Shown: piece by piece, positions 22,166-35,190 of the stretch | Numbering within the stretch: the stretch's first letter is position 1 | Layout: every line of letters begins with the position of its first letter | DNA from: Delphinapterus leucas | Taxonomy: Eukaryota > Chordata > Mammalia > Artiodactyla > Monodontidae | Length of the DNA stretch: 64,000 nt | Assembly (NCBI RefSeq): GCF_002288925.2 | Contig: NW_022098001.1 | Span: forward strand, 4,084,660 to 4,148,659 | Direction: 5' to 3' | Made by a program: the position numbers and the translations under genes | Notes under the pieces: generated by a model | Told to the model about the DNA's origin: nothing | Databases searched by the model: none | What the model saw: only the letters and a program-made list of their open reading frames with translations

Positions 22166-25100
22166 TATAAAAAATCATGAGACACACATAGAGAATTTTC
22201 CTTTGCCAAACACACCATTCACACCAGATTAAGAGTGTTTTTTGTTTGCTTCATGGACTATATCCTTTGTATATACTGCCGCGTAATCCTTATGTTAACT
22301 AGTTTATGTTCTGAAACATTTATTTCACCAACTCTGTTACTGTCAGCAGAAACAATCCTGCCATATTTCCTATTTGTTTGGTATCATAACACCTTGGCAT
22401 CCACAGCTGGGTGGGTCAGCTATCCTGTGTGTTGTACTGCCAGGGTCTCTTCTAACCAGACAATAAAGATAAATCAACAGATGCCATCTCTGAGGAAAGA
22501 AACTATCAGCACAAGATTAAATCTTGTTCTGTTGTCTCTTATTCTATAGCAAAGTGACTAAAAATAGTGTTGCCTAAGTTTTGTTCCCTCTGTCCAGTCT
22601 CCTATCCAGTCTTCTGGAAAGCAGAGAGGAATTATATGTCCTTCAAGTGCCGCAAAGTTCTAAAAAGACTTAGTTTGTTATTTACACCAAGGTACCTTTA
22701 AACATTTGAATTTTAGATCACACATGTAGCCTTGAGAAGTTATCAAATGCCACTATGCATTTTCTTGGTCCCACTACAGTAAAAGCCATATCTAAAACAT
22801 GACTTTTCATCATGAATAGTCTATATGCAATACTATTACTTGTCTTTCTTCTCTTCCTGTTTAATTTTTTCCTCAGTCACATTGTAAACCAAATTGGAGC
22901 CATCAAACTTCTACAGCAATGAAGCAATCAATAGCTTGACTACTTAAAAAACCACAAAAGAACCCACCTTTCAGCACAGTTACAAAATCTCAGACTCTTT
23001 TATGCTCATCTTTTACTGCATTGACTTACAATTCACATCCATGTGGCTTCATAATGAGAAGAGGGTTAGAAATGATATAATTCTTCTTGATAAGAAAAAA
23101 TCTGAAGTCAAGCTAAAAGAAAATGTTATTTAAGATATTTTATGATGCTTTCTGTAATGTAGAAAATAAAGTATAAAATTACTACATTCTGATTGTTTCT
23201 TAAGAAAATGTGTTCACAATAACATAGCCATATCTGAAAGACAAGAATGGAGCTAAAGTTGTAAATTTACATGGACAATAAAATAGGAAATCTCTCCTTT
23301 GGTTAAAGAGAGCTGAAGTGTTCAGTTCAAATGAAATTTATTAAAAGAATTTGAACAAAACTTGGCAAGCTTGAATTTTGCATTGGGATGTTGCAAATAA
23401 TATATTCTGTGATGGTATTTTAATATGTAGAGCTATAAACCTGAATATAATTATTTTGAAAGGGCTAATGCAAAGCTATATCTAAATGCCAATTTCATGT
23501 CTCTGAGCAATGTAATTGATTGATAAGAATTTTTATTCCCACAGTCTCTTCCACATACCATAAAAATTCAATGTTACCTCTCAGAAGAGATCTCAAATGA
23601 TATGACATGTCTATCTCCAAAATAAGAAAATACAATTAAAATTTATAAGTTTACTTTTTTATCAAAACAATGTATGATGCATAATGATTCAGAGATATGT
23701 GATATCCTTCTTTTATATTTTGGGAATTAAGAATGAGGTCTATAACTTCATTTACATCCATATACTTTGTGTTTTCTTTAATAGTTTTAAAAACCCCAAA
23801 CTATTTATTATTTTGTTTCCATAATAAAGGTAAGCGATTCTCAGATTTAGTATTCCATTTTTACTTCATATCCTAAAGGTAGGATTTCTACAATAATTTC
23901 TCTATTCATGTCATCCTGGACTTCCTGTGATCCAAATATCAACATACATGGTAAATATGAGATATTCATAGCAGAAAATGAAAGTATCCACCCAATACCC
24001 ATTTAACTCTTCTTTCTTGCTAACATAACTGCAGTTTTGTTTGGGACATCAATATACCTAGAGAAAATAATTTAATCTCTCAGCCTCAACTGCAGTTAAG
24101 GATGGTCATGTGTTATATTTCTAGATGAGTTTTTGGAGATAGCTTTTTTTAATAAATAAAAAAAGGGAGTCTTCCTACCAGCAATATGGATAAAATGTGT
24201 AGATAGCTTGCAAGCATGAGGAGAAAAATTCTGTGTTAAGAAGAGCAGGTCTAGAAATCAGAAGGCAATTAAGTTTTTGATGATACTTGAGCTGATGCAC
24301 CAAACCTGAATTACATATTTCCTAATTTAATGCTATTAAACAGGAAATCTAAACCAAATCTGGTTAACCTCTTTGGTGCTTTTGTTATGTGCCCTGGGCA
24401 CAGCTGTGATACTGTGTTCTTATTACCTAGTTAGAAAAACTAACTTTTCTTTAAAATATATCAGTCCCTACCTTTTCCATCACTTCACCGATGAAACTCA
24501 GTCTTGCCTGATTTCTGAGCCAAAAGCAGAGAGAGCAATAAGTATATTAGGTATTTTAGCGCCATCGTCTAGACAGTCTTGCAATAAATCTTGTCAAGAG
24601 ATCAGGATTTAGCACCTGAGCACTCCTATACCCTGAAATAATGGCTTCGTCTTTTGAACTCATTTTTTCTCTCTAGCATTGTAGTTTTCTCTTGGACTGG
24701 AGGGAGGCTTAAGTCTCAGTCAATTTAATTTGTATAAGAACCTGATATTCTTCTTAATCCTTGCCAGTGTCCTCCTAGAATAAGGTTGCTGGCTGCTGGT
24801 TAAATACTATGTTTCAGGCTGTGCAAATGTCTTATTTTGGGTTAAATTGTGCAGTCATTCATTTGCTCTAAGATCCCGTTGAGCTTCATGCCTGAAACCT
24901 CTTCCATTATTACTGATCTTAGAAGCAGATATTACCCCATGAATTTATCGTGCAATTTGAAATTCATAATTCCTTTCAAAGCTAAAAGTTTGTACTGGAC
25001 ATGGTTTGAAATTGGAAAGTCCACCAGAATTAGTAGTGATTTAAGGCTTGACCTGAAAATAACGGAAAGTGACAGCTTCTCCATTGCTTTTGGGCTTTAA

Positions 25101-25392
25101 AAATCTTGAAACTTTCAAGAACTGATGAGCCATAGAACTTTAGGGGCAGAGATTTACTCCTCTGTGAATTATCCATGTGTAAAAGCATTTTATTTCAGAC
25201 CAAAAATTCCTCAAAGACTCCGAAGATCTGTATTGTTCTGTAGAGTTCAATAGGCTCTCTACTCACTATTGTCAAGTGAGAAAGGGCTGAGAGATTTAAC
25301 TTTTAACTAGCCACATTTCAGGTGCTAAGATTTCAACAAAAGGGAATCACTCCTTTGCACATATTGATGAAAGCAACATGAATGTGAATAGG
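22166..25392. other. No recognised feature
   Basis: Over three kilobases of AT-rich, apparently single-copy sequence. Short open frames (for example 22235-22549, 24373-24612, 24849-25100) have no recognisable domain, no consistent codon bias and no flanking splice consensus that would support an exon. Confidence 0.55.
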
Positions 25393-25415
25393 GTGTGTGT
25401 GTGTGTGTGTGTGTG
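25393..25415. repeat. (GT)n microsatellite
   Basis: About eleven GT units followed by an imperfect CACATACATATATACACATATAT stretch. Confidence 0.93.
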
Positions 25416-26476
25416 CACATACATATATACACATATATTCAACTTCTGTGACAGCCACTGAAGAATTAATGATGATACTTGCATACTGTGATTTTAGTGA
25501 GAATAAGAACACTATACTTAAAGACCATTTTGAAGAATTATGTGGAATATCTGTGTTATGGTATTCAACAGATACATGTTTCTTCCACAAGATAAAAGAA
25601 CTTACAAAAGAGAAAGACCTTCAAACTATTATAGTTGTAAACACTATGAATTTTACACACTTCACCTAATTTAGTCCAGATAAGAAAGTGTAACTTATAC
25701 GTACCAGTTCTGCTTTATTTACACGTGCAACTTTGTGATGTTACTCATTGACCTTTATATAAGAAACTAATCGATGAATCTATTTTGAACTTCAGACTCA
25801 AAGCATTCTATCTTTTGAAGGACTGATAGACATACATTTATCAGATAATGTGAATGTCATTTTTCTTTGTATTTGTTTTTTAGCCTGAGTGCCAAAACCA
25901 CAGAACTAAGTTCAAATGCTTAGTTACAGCAACCATCTCATCCCTTTTCCAAATGCATTTATCTCCCTTCATCATGACCAAAGTCCATGTGTGTAAAGAA
26001 GTTTATCTTCTTTATCTTAAAAGCTGTTACCAATTGTATGTTTTTAAAATATTAAGCCCCTTTAATTTTGTGAGGTAAATAAGGGGAGAGTCAAATAAAT
26101 ATGTATGAAGATACAGTCAAAATAGTTGAAATGTAAAAATTGAAATAATTTGAATATAGTATGAATATTGAAATAATAATGGCTAGAATGTGAATATTGA
26201 AATAATAGCTAGAAAATGTCACATAACTAGTTTGACTACTATTTAAAATGGGTTGATTATTTATTTTTACATTGCTTACAAACATGCTGAAGAGTTGGAT
26301 CTTTCAAGTCAATTAGCCTGTTAAATAATACTGTTTCAACTGTTATCAGAAGCAGTGAGAAATTACAAGGGAAAAATATAGCATAATTCTCTATGACTGA
26401 CACTGTTCCAGCAGCATTTGCAATTTAATTTTGAAATACAAGTGATGCCAAAAAATGAAATCACCAAATTTTAACA
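25416..26476. other. No recognised feature; small direct repeats near 26140-26215
   Basis: Single-copy AT-rich sequence. Around 26140-26215 the phrase GAATATTGAAATAAT recurs, with GGCTAGAATGTG/AGCTAGAAAATG between copies, giving a short degenerate tandem array. Confidence 0.5.
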
Positions 26477-26519
26477 ATAAATATATATGAGAAATAATTT
26501 ATTTCTCATATATATTTAT
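26477..26519. repeat. Perfect 20-bp inverted repeat (palindrome)
   Basis: Arms 26477-26496 (ATAAATATATATGAGAAATA) and 26500-26519 are exact reverse complements around a 3-bp ATT spacer. The half-word TATGAGAAATAATT appears once more at 26517-26530. It could extrude as a cruciform; no known element is attached. Confidence 0.9.
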
Positions 26520-28378
26520 GAGAAATAATTGCTTACCACAATGGTACAGAAAAATTTATTACTATATGATCATTTTACATTATAAAAATAAGACATGCAA
26601 AAGGGGTTTAGTTTAGAGAAATTAGCATTATTACTAACATCATTTTGATATAATTGAGAAAAAAATATGAGACGAATGAAAAGTTTTTAGAACATGATAT
26701 TCAAGAAAGTTTTTAACCTTTGTTTTGTTTTCGGTCATTGTCAAGGTGGTTGTCTCAAGGTCATTGTGCAGTAAGCTATTAGTAAAAACCAAAACATGAC
26801 TATGTAAATACTGTATGAGTTTCCCACCCTTATACTGAGGACTTTCTCTCAACTGTCTTCCTCCTCTTAGTGAAATAACTTCATATTCCCTAATTTCAGC
26901 GTATTCCATAATAATATGTCTAACTATAAAATTATGTATTTATACAGTATGTATATATAAAACATATATACATACACACAACACTCAATACTCATGTCAA
27001 TATTAGGGAAAGTAGGAGATTCTTTAAAATACATTTATAAGGACAAGGAAAAAGAGGCCCAGACAATACAGGTCAGGCAGAGATATCCATTAAGTGTAAA
27101 CAGAGAGAAGCAGAAGACAGATCACATATTTCATTGAATCTAAAAGTCATTAATTTTAAGATTAAGTATTTTTTTCATCACCAAGAAAGGAGAAGAGTTG
27201 CAGCCAATTACACTATGACACATCATTGATTGGAAGATGCATCCTGATGTCAGTATTATTAAATGTGAAAAAGTCCATCTTAGAGTCAATGAAATGTATA
27301 TGTAGTATTTTGTCTCTTTTCTATTTTCAGTGATATCTTTTAAAAATATCCATTTTCAAAGATTAATATTTTAGATTAACATTAAAGATAAGCTTTGGCT
27401 TCAAACAACTGAAATATTAAATGAGAATGTTGATAAGCTGCAAAAGTTTCCTTTTCTCATGAGTTATTGCTGAAGTCTAAAATGTGTTCAGTGCCTTCTT
27501 AAAGAAAAAGTTTCCTTTGCCAATAAACAAGTTACAGATTTGACAGAAATGAGTGCTCATTATTCATGTCTGGAACTTCATGGGATCAACCCCCTGAGTT
27601 AATAATTAATGACGAATTGGGAACCTATTTGTCTATTTTTTTTGTTTCTTCTAGATTAGTGTTTGAAGTGCAAATCTCTATTATTAGACTAATTTCTCCC
27701 TCCAATTTAGAACCCTTCAACAAACGTGTTATTCTGTCTTCAAAACAAATGCATTTACCTTGCTCAAATTAATGGGACTCTTAGGCATCTGAATCTTCCT
27801 TCCAAATTCGTAGTTCTTTTCATTAGCTGTTACATAATTAAATAGTGCAGTCTGCTATCTCACCATAGTACAGATTTTAAGCCCAACTCTTCCTTTTCTA
27901 ATCAATGCTAAATGTTAACTCTTGGAGATAAAAAGGTCAAAGTCAAATAAGGTTATTGTAGGTTTCATTAATAGCATGACAGCTTTGAGTTATGAGCATA
28001 GTTTGTAAATTACAGTATGGATATCAGTTTATTAATTCATCTTTAAACTATATCTAATTCTATTAGAATTAGAGTAGGCTGAAAAGAGAGAAAATCCAAC
28101 TTTAGTTAGTGTAAAATTAGAATAAGTCCTTATGCATGTTGCTTCTTTAAAAATTATATTTTAAAATATGAAATAGCTATCCAGTAAATTGGATCTATGT
28201 CTGTCTGCTACTATACAGCTAACAGTAAAACAAGATCCCTCCTCTGAGCTGATGACATAGTGTTATCATGATGCCTGTGACCTGATTGAGACACTGACTA
28301 TTTGAGTTACATAGTATAAAGAGCACACCACTAGCAACTGTTCTAAGATCTTGGCACCTTATCTGTTGGATGTTACGT
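26520..28378. other. No recognised feature
   Basis: AT-rich and unassigned. It contains TATATAAAACATATATAC-like low-complexity text at about 26940-26985. No gene evidence. Confidence 0.55.
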
Positions 28379-28598
28379 CAGCAGTCCCCAATCTTTTTGG
28401 CACCAGGGACCAGTTTTGTGGAAGACAATTTTCCACGGACGGGGGTCAGGGGGATGGCTCAGGCTGTAATGCGAGCGATGGGGAGCAATAGGGAGCGGCA
28501 GATGAAGCTTTGCTCAATAGCCCGCCACTCACCTCCTGCTGTGCGGGCGGGTTCCTAACAGGCCGAGGACCAGTACTGTTCCATGGCCCCGGAGGTTG
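28379..28598 (+). mobile_element. hAT-type non-autonomous DNA transposon, internally deleted
   Basis: Left end CAGCAGTCCCCAATCTTTTT followed by GGCACCAGGGACCAG, and a right-hand part with CACCTCCTGCTGTGCGGGCGG, TTCCTAACAGGCC and GGCCCCGGAGGTTG. These belong to a common mammalian hAT MITE whose ends read CAGxGGTCCCCAACC. The AT-rich middle and the last 10 or so bp of the right terminal repeat are missing. Candidate 8-bp target duplications are TGTTACGT (28371-28378) and TGTTACAT (28599-28606), differing by a CpG-type change. Confidence 0.75.
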
Positions 28599-28602
28599 TG
28601 TT

Positions 28603-28776
28603 ACATGACAAGAGAACAAAATATGTGAGCTGTAATGTTGTGGCTGCCATGAAAATCATTTACCCGAGTTAAGACGTATTGCTTTACTCACATGACAAGA
28701 GAACAACATATGTGCGCTGTAATGTTGTGGCTGCCATGAAAATCATTTACCCGAGTTAAGACGTATTGCTTTACTC
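28603..28776. repeat. 87-bp tandem duplication
   Basis: Two head-to-tail copies, 28603-28689 and 28690-28776, each starting ACATGACAAGAGAAC and ending GCTTTACTC. They differ at two positions (AAAATATGTGAG versus ACATATGTGCG). The first copy starts within the right-hand candidate target duplication of the hAT remnant. No coding capacity is evident. Confidence 0.96.
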
Positions 28777-28892
28777 AGGGCTTTTAGAGTAGAATAATTA
28801 AGACTTCCATTTAAAAATTAATTTTTGAATTAAAAAAAACCTGCAATCAGTATTATTGTTTACTCTTTTATTCAGTGTCACATTTAATCTTT

Positions 28893-29000
28893 GTGCCTAA
28901 GTTTCCTCATCCAAAGGGACAATAATATACCAGCTTGGCCTACTTCTTAGGGTTGTTATATCAAATGAGATAATGTATTGGAAAGTATTGATACCTTACA
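28893..29000 (+). repeat. MIR remnant
   Basis: TTTGTGCCTAAGTTTCCTCATCC, then GGTTGTTATATCAAATGAGATAATG, matches the MIR central and 3' region. Confidence 0.7.
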
Positions 29001-30520
29001 CTCCTGCCATAAGGCAATATGTGGGATACAACATGATTAAATGGCATAAAATAAGGAGCTGCATTTTTTTCAAGGTTAATGAGCTGACTGGGGTGAACTC
29101 AGCTAGCCTCTAAGAAATTCCATCCCAATGGGTCCATGTCCTGTGTATGGTCTAGGGCCACCTGGTGGGAGATTTGACTTTTGGTTTAAATATTGGTGGG
29201 AGTAATTCTGGGTTCTGTGGCTGGTTGGAAACTGCAAGACTGCAGCAGGGGTTCCAAAAATCTGTTTGTTGTCTGTTCCACCCATATTGAGGATATTGGA
29301 GACAGGTAATAGTGGGAATGAGAGACTCAACTTACACCTCCTCAGCTGCTGCTGCTGTTTTCCTATATCAACCTATTCTCCTTCTGCCCGTCTCCATGCC
29401 AAAAGATCAGTCTATTCCAGCTGGAGGACATAAGGTGAGTGAGTGGAAGACAAGAGCCATTCCACCATCAACAACTGGATTATATCTAAATGTGAATAGA
29501 CAGTATTTTTCCTTTGGGTGATCTTCAAACTACAAAGTAACATGAATAAAGTATTATAATACAAATACTATAATGACAATATCTAGAAGTTTCTGTAATA
29601 CATTTTATCTGAAAAACACTGCCATTAAAAAAAACAAACTTTGTCTTTTCATGTTAACATTTGTACTTTTTATTAGTGGAAATATGGAAATACTGGTTTT
29701 CAACTCACCTTTTAAAATCCCCCAAACCTACTTAAAGAAGAGGCTAGCTGTGTGACAACTGAGCCCACAAATGTAAAATTGTCTAAAACATCAACTTGTG
29801 GCTTCATCTGACTGCAAAAGATACTGGGAAACTTAATCCCTGATGGGCAGTCACTTCCCAGCAAGAATTCTGCACAACAGAATGGAAAACCGTTATTCAG
29901 TGGACAGCTCAACACCTCTGCCACACCTATTTGCCAAGCTTTTATATATTTTGAGCACCATGTAGGGTGTTTTATAAATTTGTAAATTGATTAATAACAT
30001 TTAAACATTTGAAGATTTCACCAAAACAGATTTTCATAATTCCTTCTTCTCTTGGAAAAAAAATCAGATGATCTGGCAAAACTGGGCCCACATTTCCTCT
30101 GGGCAACAATTGGTTGAAGGTGAGAAGCAGCTGGCTGCATGCTCTCCAGTTTGCTGGAAGAAGTACCTGACCAGCTTCACTCATTAATTTGCCCTCCTAA
30201 ACCTGTAGTCACTGAATTTGGGACCACTGACAGATCATCAGATGAAAAACTTGATTTTCAAAACACTGGGAAATTCTCAGTTTTAGGGGATATTCAGAGA
30301 AAGAAGAGTCACTTAGTATAGGTTGCTTTTCTGTGCAAACTGCTCCAAATATAAAATTCAGAGCATGTGTAGAGAAAAATAGACATATAATGTCTACGTT
30401 AAAATCAAGTTAAGGATAAATGCATTTACATTTAGAAAGAGAGGGGGAAAAGGGAGTAAAAGAGAAATGAAGGAGGACAAAGACAGAGTTAGGGATAAGC
30501 AGAAATGTAAAGAAACAGAG
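29001..30520. other. No recognised feature
   Basis: Unassigned sequence. A CTGCTGCTGCTG-like stretch (29346-29360) and an AAGGTGAGTGAG splice-donor-like word (29430) occur, but no matching acceptor or conserved frame supports an exon. Confidence 0.5.
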
Positions 30521-30711
30521 GGACTTCCCTGGTGGTCCAGTGATTAAGACTCTGTGCTCCAAATGCAGGGGGCCTGGGTTCGATCCCTGGTCAGGGAACT
30601 AGATCCTGAATGCCACATTTAAAGATCCTATTAAAGATCTTGCATGCCACAATGAAGATCCCGTGTGCCACAACTAAGACCCGGCGCCAGCCAAATAAAT
30701 ATTTTAAAAAA
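30521..30711 (+). mobile_element. Older CHR/Bov-tA-like tRNA-derived SINE
   Basis: Head GGACTTCCCTGGTGGTCCAG, B box GGTTCGATCCC near 30578, then CAGGGAACTAGATCC, a diverged body with repeated AAGATCC words, and an A-rich end (ATAAATATTTTAAAAAATA). It differs from the abundant younger CHR elements in the body and represents an older subfamily. Confidence 0.9.
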
Positions 30712-30889
30712 TAGAATAAGTGAGAAGTGAGAAGACAACTTTTTTCAAGTAGAGAGAGATGTCGGCAGCATTCAAAGAATTTGAAGGAATCTAATAAGTA
30801 GAAGTTTTCCTAGTATTTCATGTATTTAGCAATGTTTATTTAGCAAGAGATAACAATATAATGATGATGAATGATATTAATTCATAATG

Positions 30890-31085
30890 ACAACTAAGAT
30901 TTATGGAGTTCTTACTCTTTGCTAGCACTACACTAAGTGCTTTTTATGGATTGTTTCATTTGATCATTTCAGAATTATGGCTTAAAATCCACATAAAAGT
31001 GTTGATTGCTTGCCTATGTGACAACAGGCAGACTGAAATGCAGAGATGTCCAGTGAGTTACAAAGTTCCTCTCTCCATGAGGGGA
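30890..31085 (+). repeat. MIR/L2-class remnant
   Basis: GATTTATGGAGTTCTTACTCTTTGCTAGCACTACACTAAGTGCTTT-like phrase and a downstream AGGCAGACTGAAATGCAGAGATG match the ancient MIR/L2 3' consensus. Diverged. Confidence 0.6.
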
Positions 31086-32934
31086 GCTTAAACAATTTCA
31101 ATAAATTCTTGATTGGCTGCCCTAATGGACAAGAGAAGTAGTGAGAAACACTAAAGTAGTAGAAACTCTAAAGTTTGCTTCATAATTTATTATATGATAT
31201 TACTTTGTAATAGATCGTCCTTGAAAAATATTTTGTTGAGTTGAATATTACATTTTTCGTAACGTCTTTTATCTATGGTAGCAATGGTAGAGAGCTAAGA
31301 AGATTCTAATGTAGAAAATCGACCCAGCTGTCATCATCGTTGGGTATTGTTTTCAAAGACAATACTCTTCAGAAGTTCAAAGATGTGTTGCTTCTACCTA
31401 CTCATCATTTCCTTTAACAAGTGGTTTTCTTTCACATTAGACAAAGTTTACTTATTTAAATTATTAACAACTATCTAGGGATGTGAAGGCATACTAATGA
31501 TTAATGTTAAGCGTGTGAATTTAGGTTTAATACTAGGAAATAAAAGAGGAACTTGAAATTTAGATAGAAATCTAAAAATCAGTGTTGTTTTTTTCCAAGA
31601 ATGTTGGCTGCATTTTCCTTCTAAATGATATTTGGAATGTAAATTCTATACAGAAACTTAAAAAAAAAACACCTGTGATTAGTCTGACATTGTCTTTTTG
31701 CTAAATAACAAGCAAGGTACTAAGCTTGTGGATATTATATGTAAATAAAAGAATAAGAGGAATATTGAGATAATGCTTCCAGCAGCAATAATTTCAGGTC
31801 ACTCAAGTCTTAGAAGTGATTTTTCTACCAGAAAGTCTTGAGAAATTATAAATTAGATAGGTTCACAAGACTGTTCTTATCTTGAGTGTTATATTTTTGT
31901 TGTTAAAGGTTCTTGCCTTGTTGCATCTAAGGACTATCAAATTATTTCATTATTCACCTCAAAATCTTCCAAGCATCCTTTCTTCTTTTCTGAGAATTTT
32001 AATTGAATTTAGTGCGTAAGAAATTGGATTGTCATCTCTAGAAAGTAATGATATGTTAGAATTTTAAAGTTTCCTTTAACAACTGAAAACTGTTGTATGT
32101 TTATTTATCCTGCTACTTTTTAAAAACCGAAGTTGAAATGAGGCATCATCCAAAGATAAAAACCCTAAATTGGAAAGTTTTTTTTTTACAAGAAAAGCTT
32201 ATTTTGGTTTGTGTTGAAATATTTGTCACTCTCATAAGAGTTTCATAACATGTAATCATAGAGTATATCTCATTCTCATTATTTTTACCACACATAAACA
32301 ATAGTAAAAAGATGCAAGGCTCCATTTCATGCAAATACACTTTGAATTTCATTAGTTCCTTGTTTTGAAACAAGATCTTGGTCCATTCTCCCATTTTTCT
32401 CCTTACCCAATCTATAAAGCCATATGTTTTGATCATTTACCCAATCCGGGACATGGATTTTCATGCATTCCTCCCACACACTTTGAAAGTGTTGAAGACT
32501 TACCACATCACTCCCCTGAAAAGTCAGGCTCATTGGCAAGCCAGGGGAATGTGGAGAATATTTCACTTGAAGAGCTGCCCTTGAAAGTCCAGCAGTGGAC
32601 TGGCCATTGTTTCAGCTGAGACTCACTGATATAGTTGAGAAAAAAACACGGCCAAGAAAGGAGAATGTGCTGCTGCATCAAGCAAAGGGCCCGCAACCCC
32701 CTCCTTAAGAATACGTGAGGATGGAGGACAGAGTTAAAGCATCCTGACTGACTGCTCACATCACATCTATTTCCTCTCACCTTTGTGCCTGAATGATGGA
32801 AATGACACAAACACCAATATCTAAGCTCCAGTCAAATTCTAATAGGAGACTTCAAATGGACCCCAGGGAATAAGGTAGCTCAGGTGTATCCATTCTCAGA
32901 ATTTAAGAACAAATGTTAGAGCCAGATAGCAGTG
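31086..32934. other. No recognised feature
   Basis: Single-copy sequence of mixed composition. Two overlapping frames of about 80-100 codons near 32327-32810 show no domain and no consistent splice context. Confidence 0.5.
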
Positions 32935-33170
32935 TAGTTGACCCTTGAATAACATGGGTTTGACCTGTGCAGGTCCACTCATACAGTTTGTTTGTTTGTT
33001 TATAGTAAATACTGCAGTACTACACGATCTGTGGTTGGTTGAATCTGTGGATGTGGAACTGTGGGTATAGAGAAACTGCATAAATGGAGGGCCAACTCTA
33101 AGATATATGAAGATTTTCACCTTCTCAGAGGGTCAGCTCCCCAATCCCCACATTGTTCAAGGGTCAACTG
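32935..33170. mobile_element. Tigger-family MITE (236 bp)
   Basis: Terminal inverted repeats TAGTTGACCCTTGAAtAACA (left; the first base is C in the family) and TTGTTCAAGGGTCAACTG (right). The right flank is TA, the family's target duplication; the left flank is TG, a likely decay of TA. The inside includes a TCTGTGGTTGGTTGAATCTG segment common to Tigger-derived short elements. No coding capacity. Confidence 0.88.
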
Positions 33171-34654
33171 TAATCACAATTTAAGATGAATAAAGGAAAA
33201 AATAAGAAAGTCTATATTGCAGAAAAATGGGGCAAAAAGGAAAGCAAGCATAGCACGGTATGCTATGTTTGATTGATAAAAAATGTATGTGTTTAAAGAA
33301 GATTTTTTTCCCCCAGATAACAGAGGAAATATTGGATAACATTACCCCCTTAAAGGAAATTAAAGAAAATACTGATTCTGTGCAATGGAGTTGGCAATGA
33401 GATGATTAAAAAAAACATGCTGGAATGAAAGGGAAGTTAGCATAAAATACATTAAGGAGGAAAATGACACTGACAATCTTAAAACTGCTTTGGAGGCAGA
33501 AAAGAGAAGTAACAATGTAAAAGCCTCTGAATGGATAACAGACTTCAGAATATCACACAGTTCAAAAGCATGTGATTGAATACATGATAATCAAAATTGT
33601 AGAATGTAATGGAAATCCATCACTGAGATAATAGTCATGCTTGAATATGAAACAAGAAGAAATTCAACAGACAAAAATTCAAAGATAAACTATTCCTGAG
33701 TTGAATGAAACCTAAAACTATGGATTCATGGGGCTTATCATATAGAGAAAAATATATTAAAGACCAGCTAACACTCAGAAACATTTTAATGAACTTACTG
33801 ATCTCTTAAGAATAAGAATCCTTCACATATCTAGACCAGAAGGTCACCTATGAGTGAAAAAATTAGTCTTGCTTTAAACTGTCAGCAAAAATAGCTGTTA
33901 TATGAAAGTGTACTTTATACAGAATGTTCATATACTAGGTTTCCATACAGTCCCGTCAAGGCAAAGACAACAGAGACCCGATTATGTGAAGATTCAGGAA
34001 TATACCATGTATATGTACATCCTGATGAATCTACTTGAATATATAATTCAGTGCAATGAAAAATAATCAAAATGTAAACTTTATGAAAGTTTAGCTCTGT
34101 ATATGTTTGAACACAAAATTAACATTAAATGGTTATGTTATAAATTATATACGTAATAATATATATATTAGTTGTTAAGAAGAAAAGCTGCATATGATAA
34201 TAATATTATGGGGACCAAAATCCTATAATATAGTGTGACAAACCCCCCAGAAGGAAGGAGATGAAAAATGGCAAGATTAAATATCTTAATTTTCTCATAT
34301 CTCATTAAGGAAGAGATTCATTACATCCTGTTTCAATGTAGAAAGAATATACATTGAAAATTATAAACAATATTTTAAGGTATAATATACTTCCTAAATT
34401 ACAAAGCAGAAAATAAAATAAGCTCTTTCTAAAAACTGGGAAAGAAAATAATAATAAATGAATAATGAAAATATAATTAAATAAACCATAATACAAATTG
34501 TCTTATAACTACTGCTCCAGCGGGAAGAAGAAAACAAAACACTGATTAAAATCAAAGGATGCAAACTGATTGATCTGAGGAGGGGGAACCCAGCTATATA
34601 GGTACCTGACCAGTGATCTGCTTTAAAAATAAATGAAAACAAAAAAATACACAA

Positions 34655-34693
<39 letters not shown>

Positions 34694-35190
34694 CTTAACT
34701 TGGTGTGTGTAATATAGATACACACACCAACTAAATGCAAACAAAAAGAAAGGCTCAAAATATCAATATCAAAGGAAGTTATATATAATAACTTTATACT
34801 GATGAAGGGTTAAATTCATAATGGAGATCTAGATGTCATGAATATTTATGCTTCTAAAAATAGTATATAAAATATATAAAGCAAAACCCTCAGAAATGTA
34901 AGGGAAAATAATAAGAAACAGTAATAATGGATTATTTATATTTAATTTTCTCAATCTTTGACAAAGAAGACAAAATATGACTAAGGATATTAAAACTATT
35001 TCTCTCTATATATTATATAAAATACACTTGTTTTTCTAGTCACCATTTTATGAAATTGACCTCTTGTAAGACAATAAGCATATCTCAATCAATTCAGACA
35101 ACTAGGAACTAGGTAGACCAAATACTTTAAATAAAATACAATAATACTATAAATAAAAACATAGGAAAAATAAAAATTCAAACATAATTA
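33171..35190 (+). mobile_element. Degenerate LINE-1/HAL1-like sequence
   Basis: From about 34745 to 35190 the text follows the L1 endonuclease region in sense at low identity (AAACTTTATACTGATGAAGGGTTAAATTC, ATATTTATGC near 34840, ATCTCAATCAATTCAGACAAC). Between 33290 and 34100 it loosely resembles an old L1 or half-L1 ORF1 (GAAATTAAAGAAAATACTG, CAGACTTCAGAATATC). Extreme AT content makes the boundaries uncertain. Confidence 0.4.
34660..34689. repeat. (AT)n microsatellite
   Basis: About fifteen AT units within AT-rich text. Confidence 0.95.

Noticed and set aside
28603..28776. CRISPR-like or satellite array
   Set aside because: Only two adjacent copies without spacers in a mammalian genome; a simple tandem duplication explains it.
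29312..29521. A possible coding exon with an AAGGTGAGTGAG donor-like word
   Set aside because: The donor-like word is internal to the 70-codon frame, there is no convincing acceptor, and the predicted peptide has no recognisable domain.
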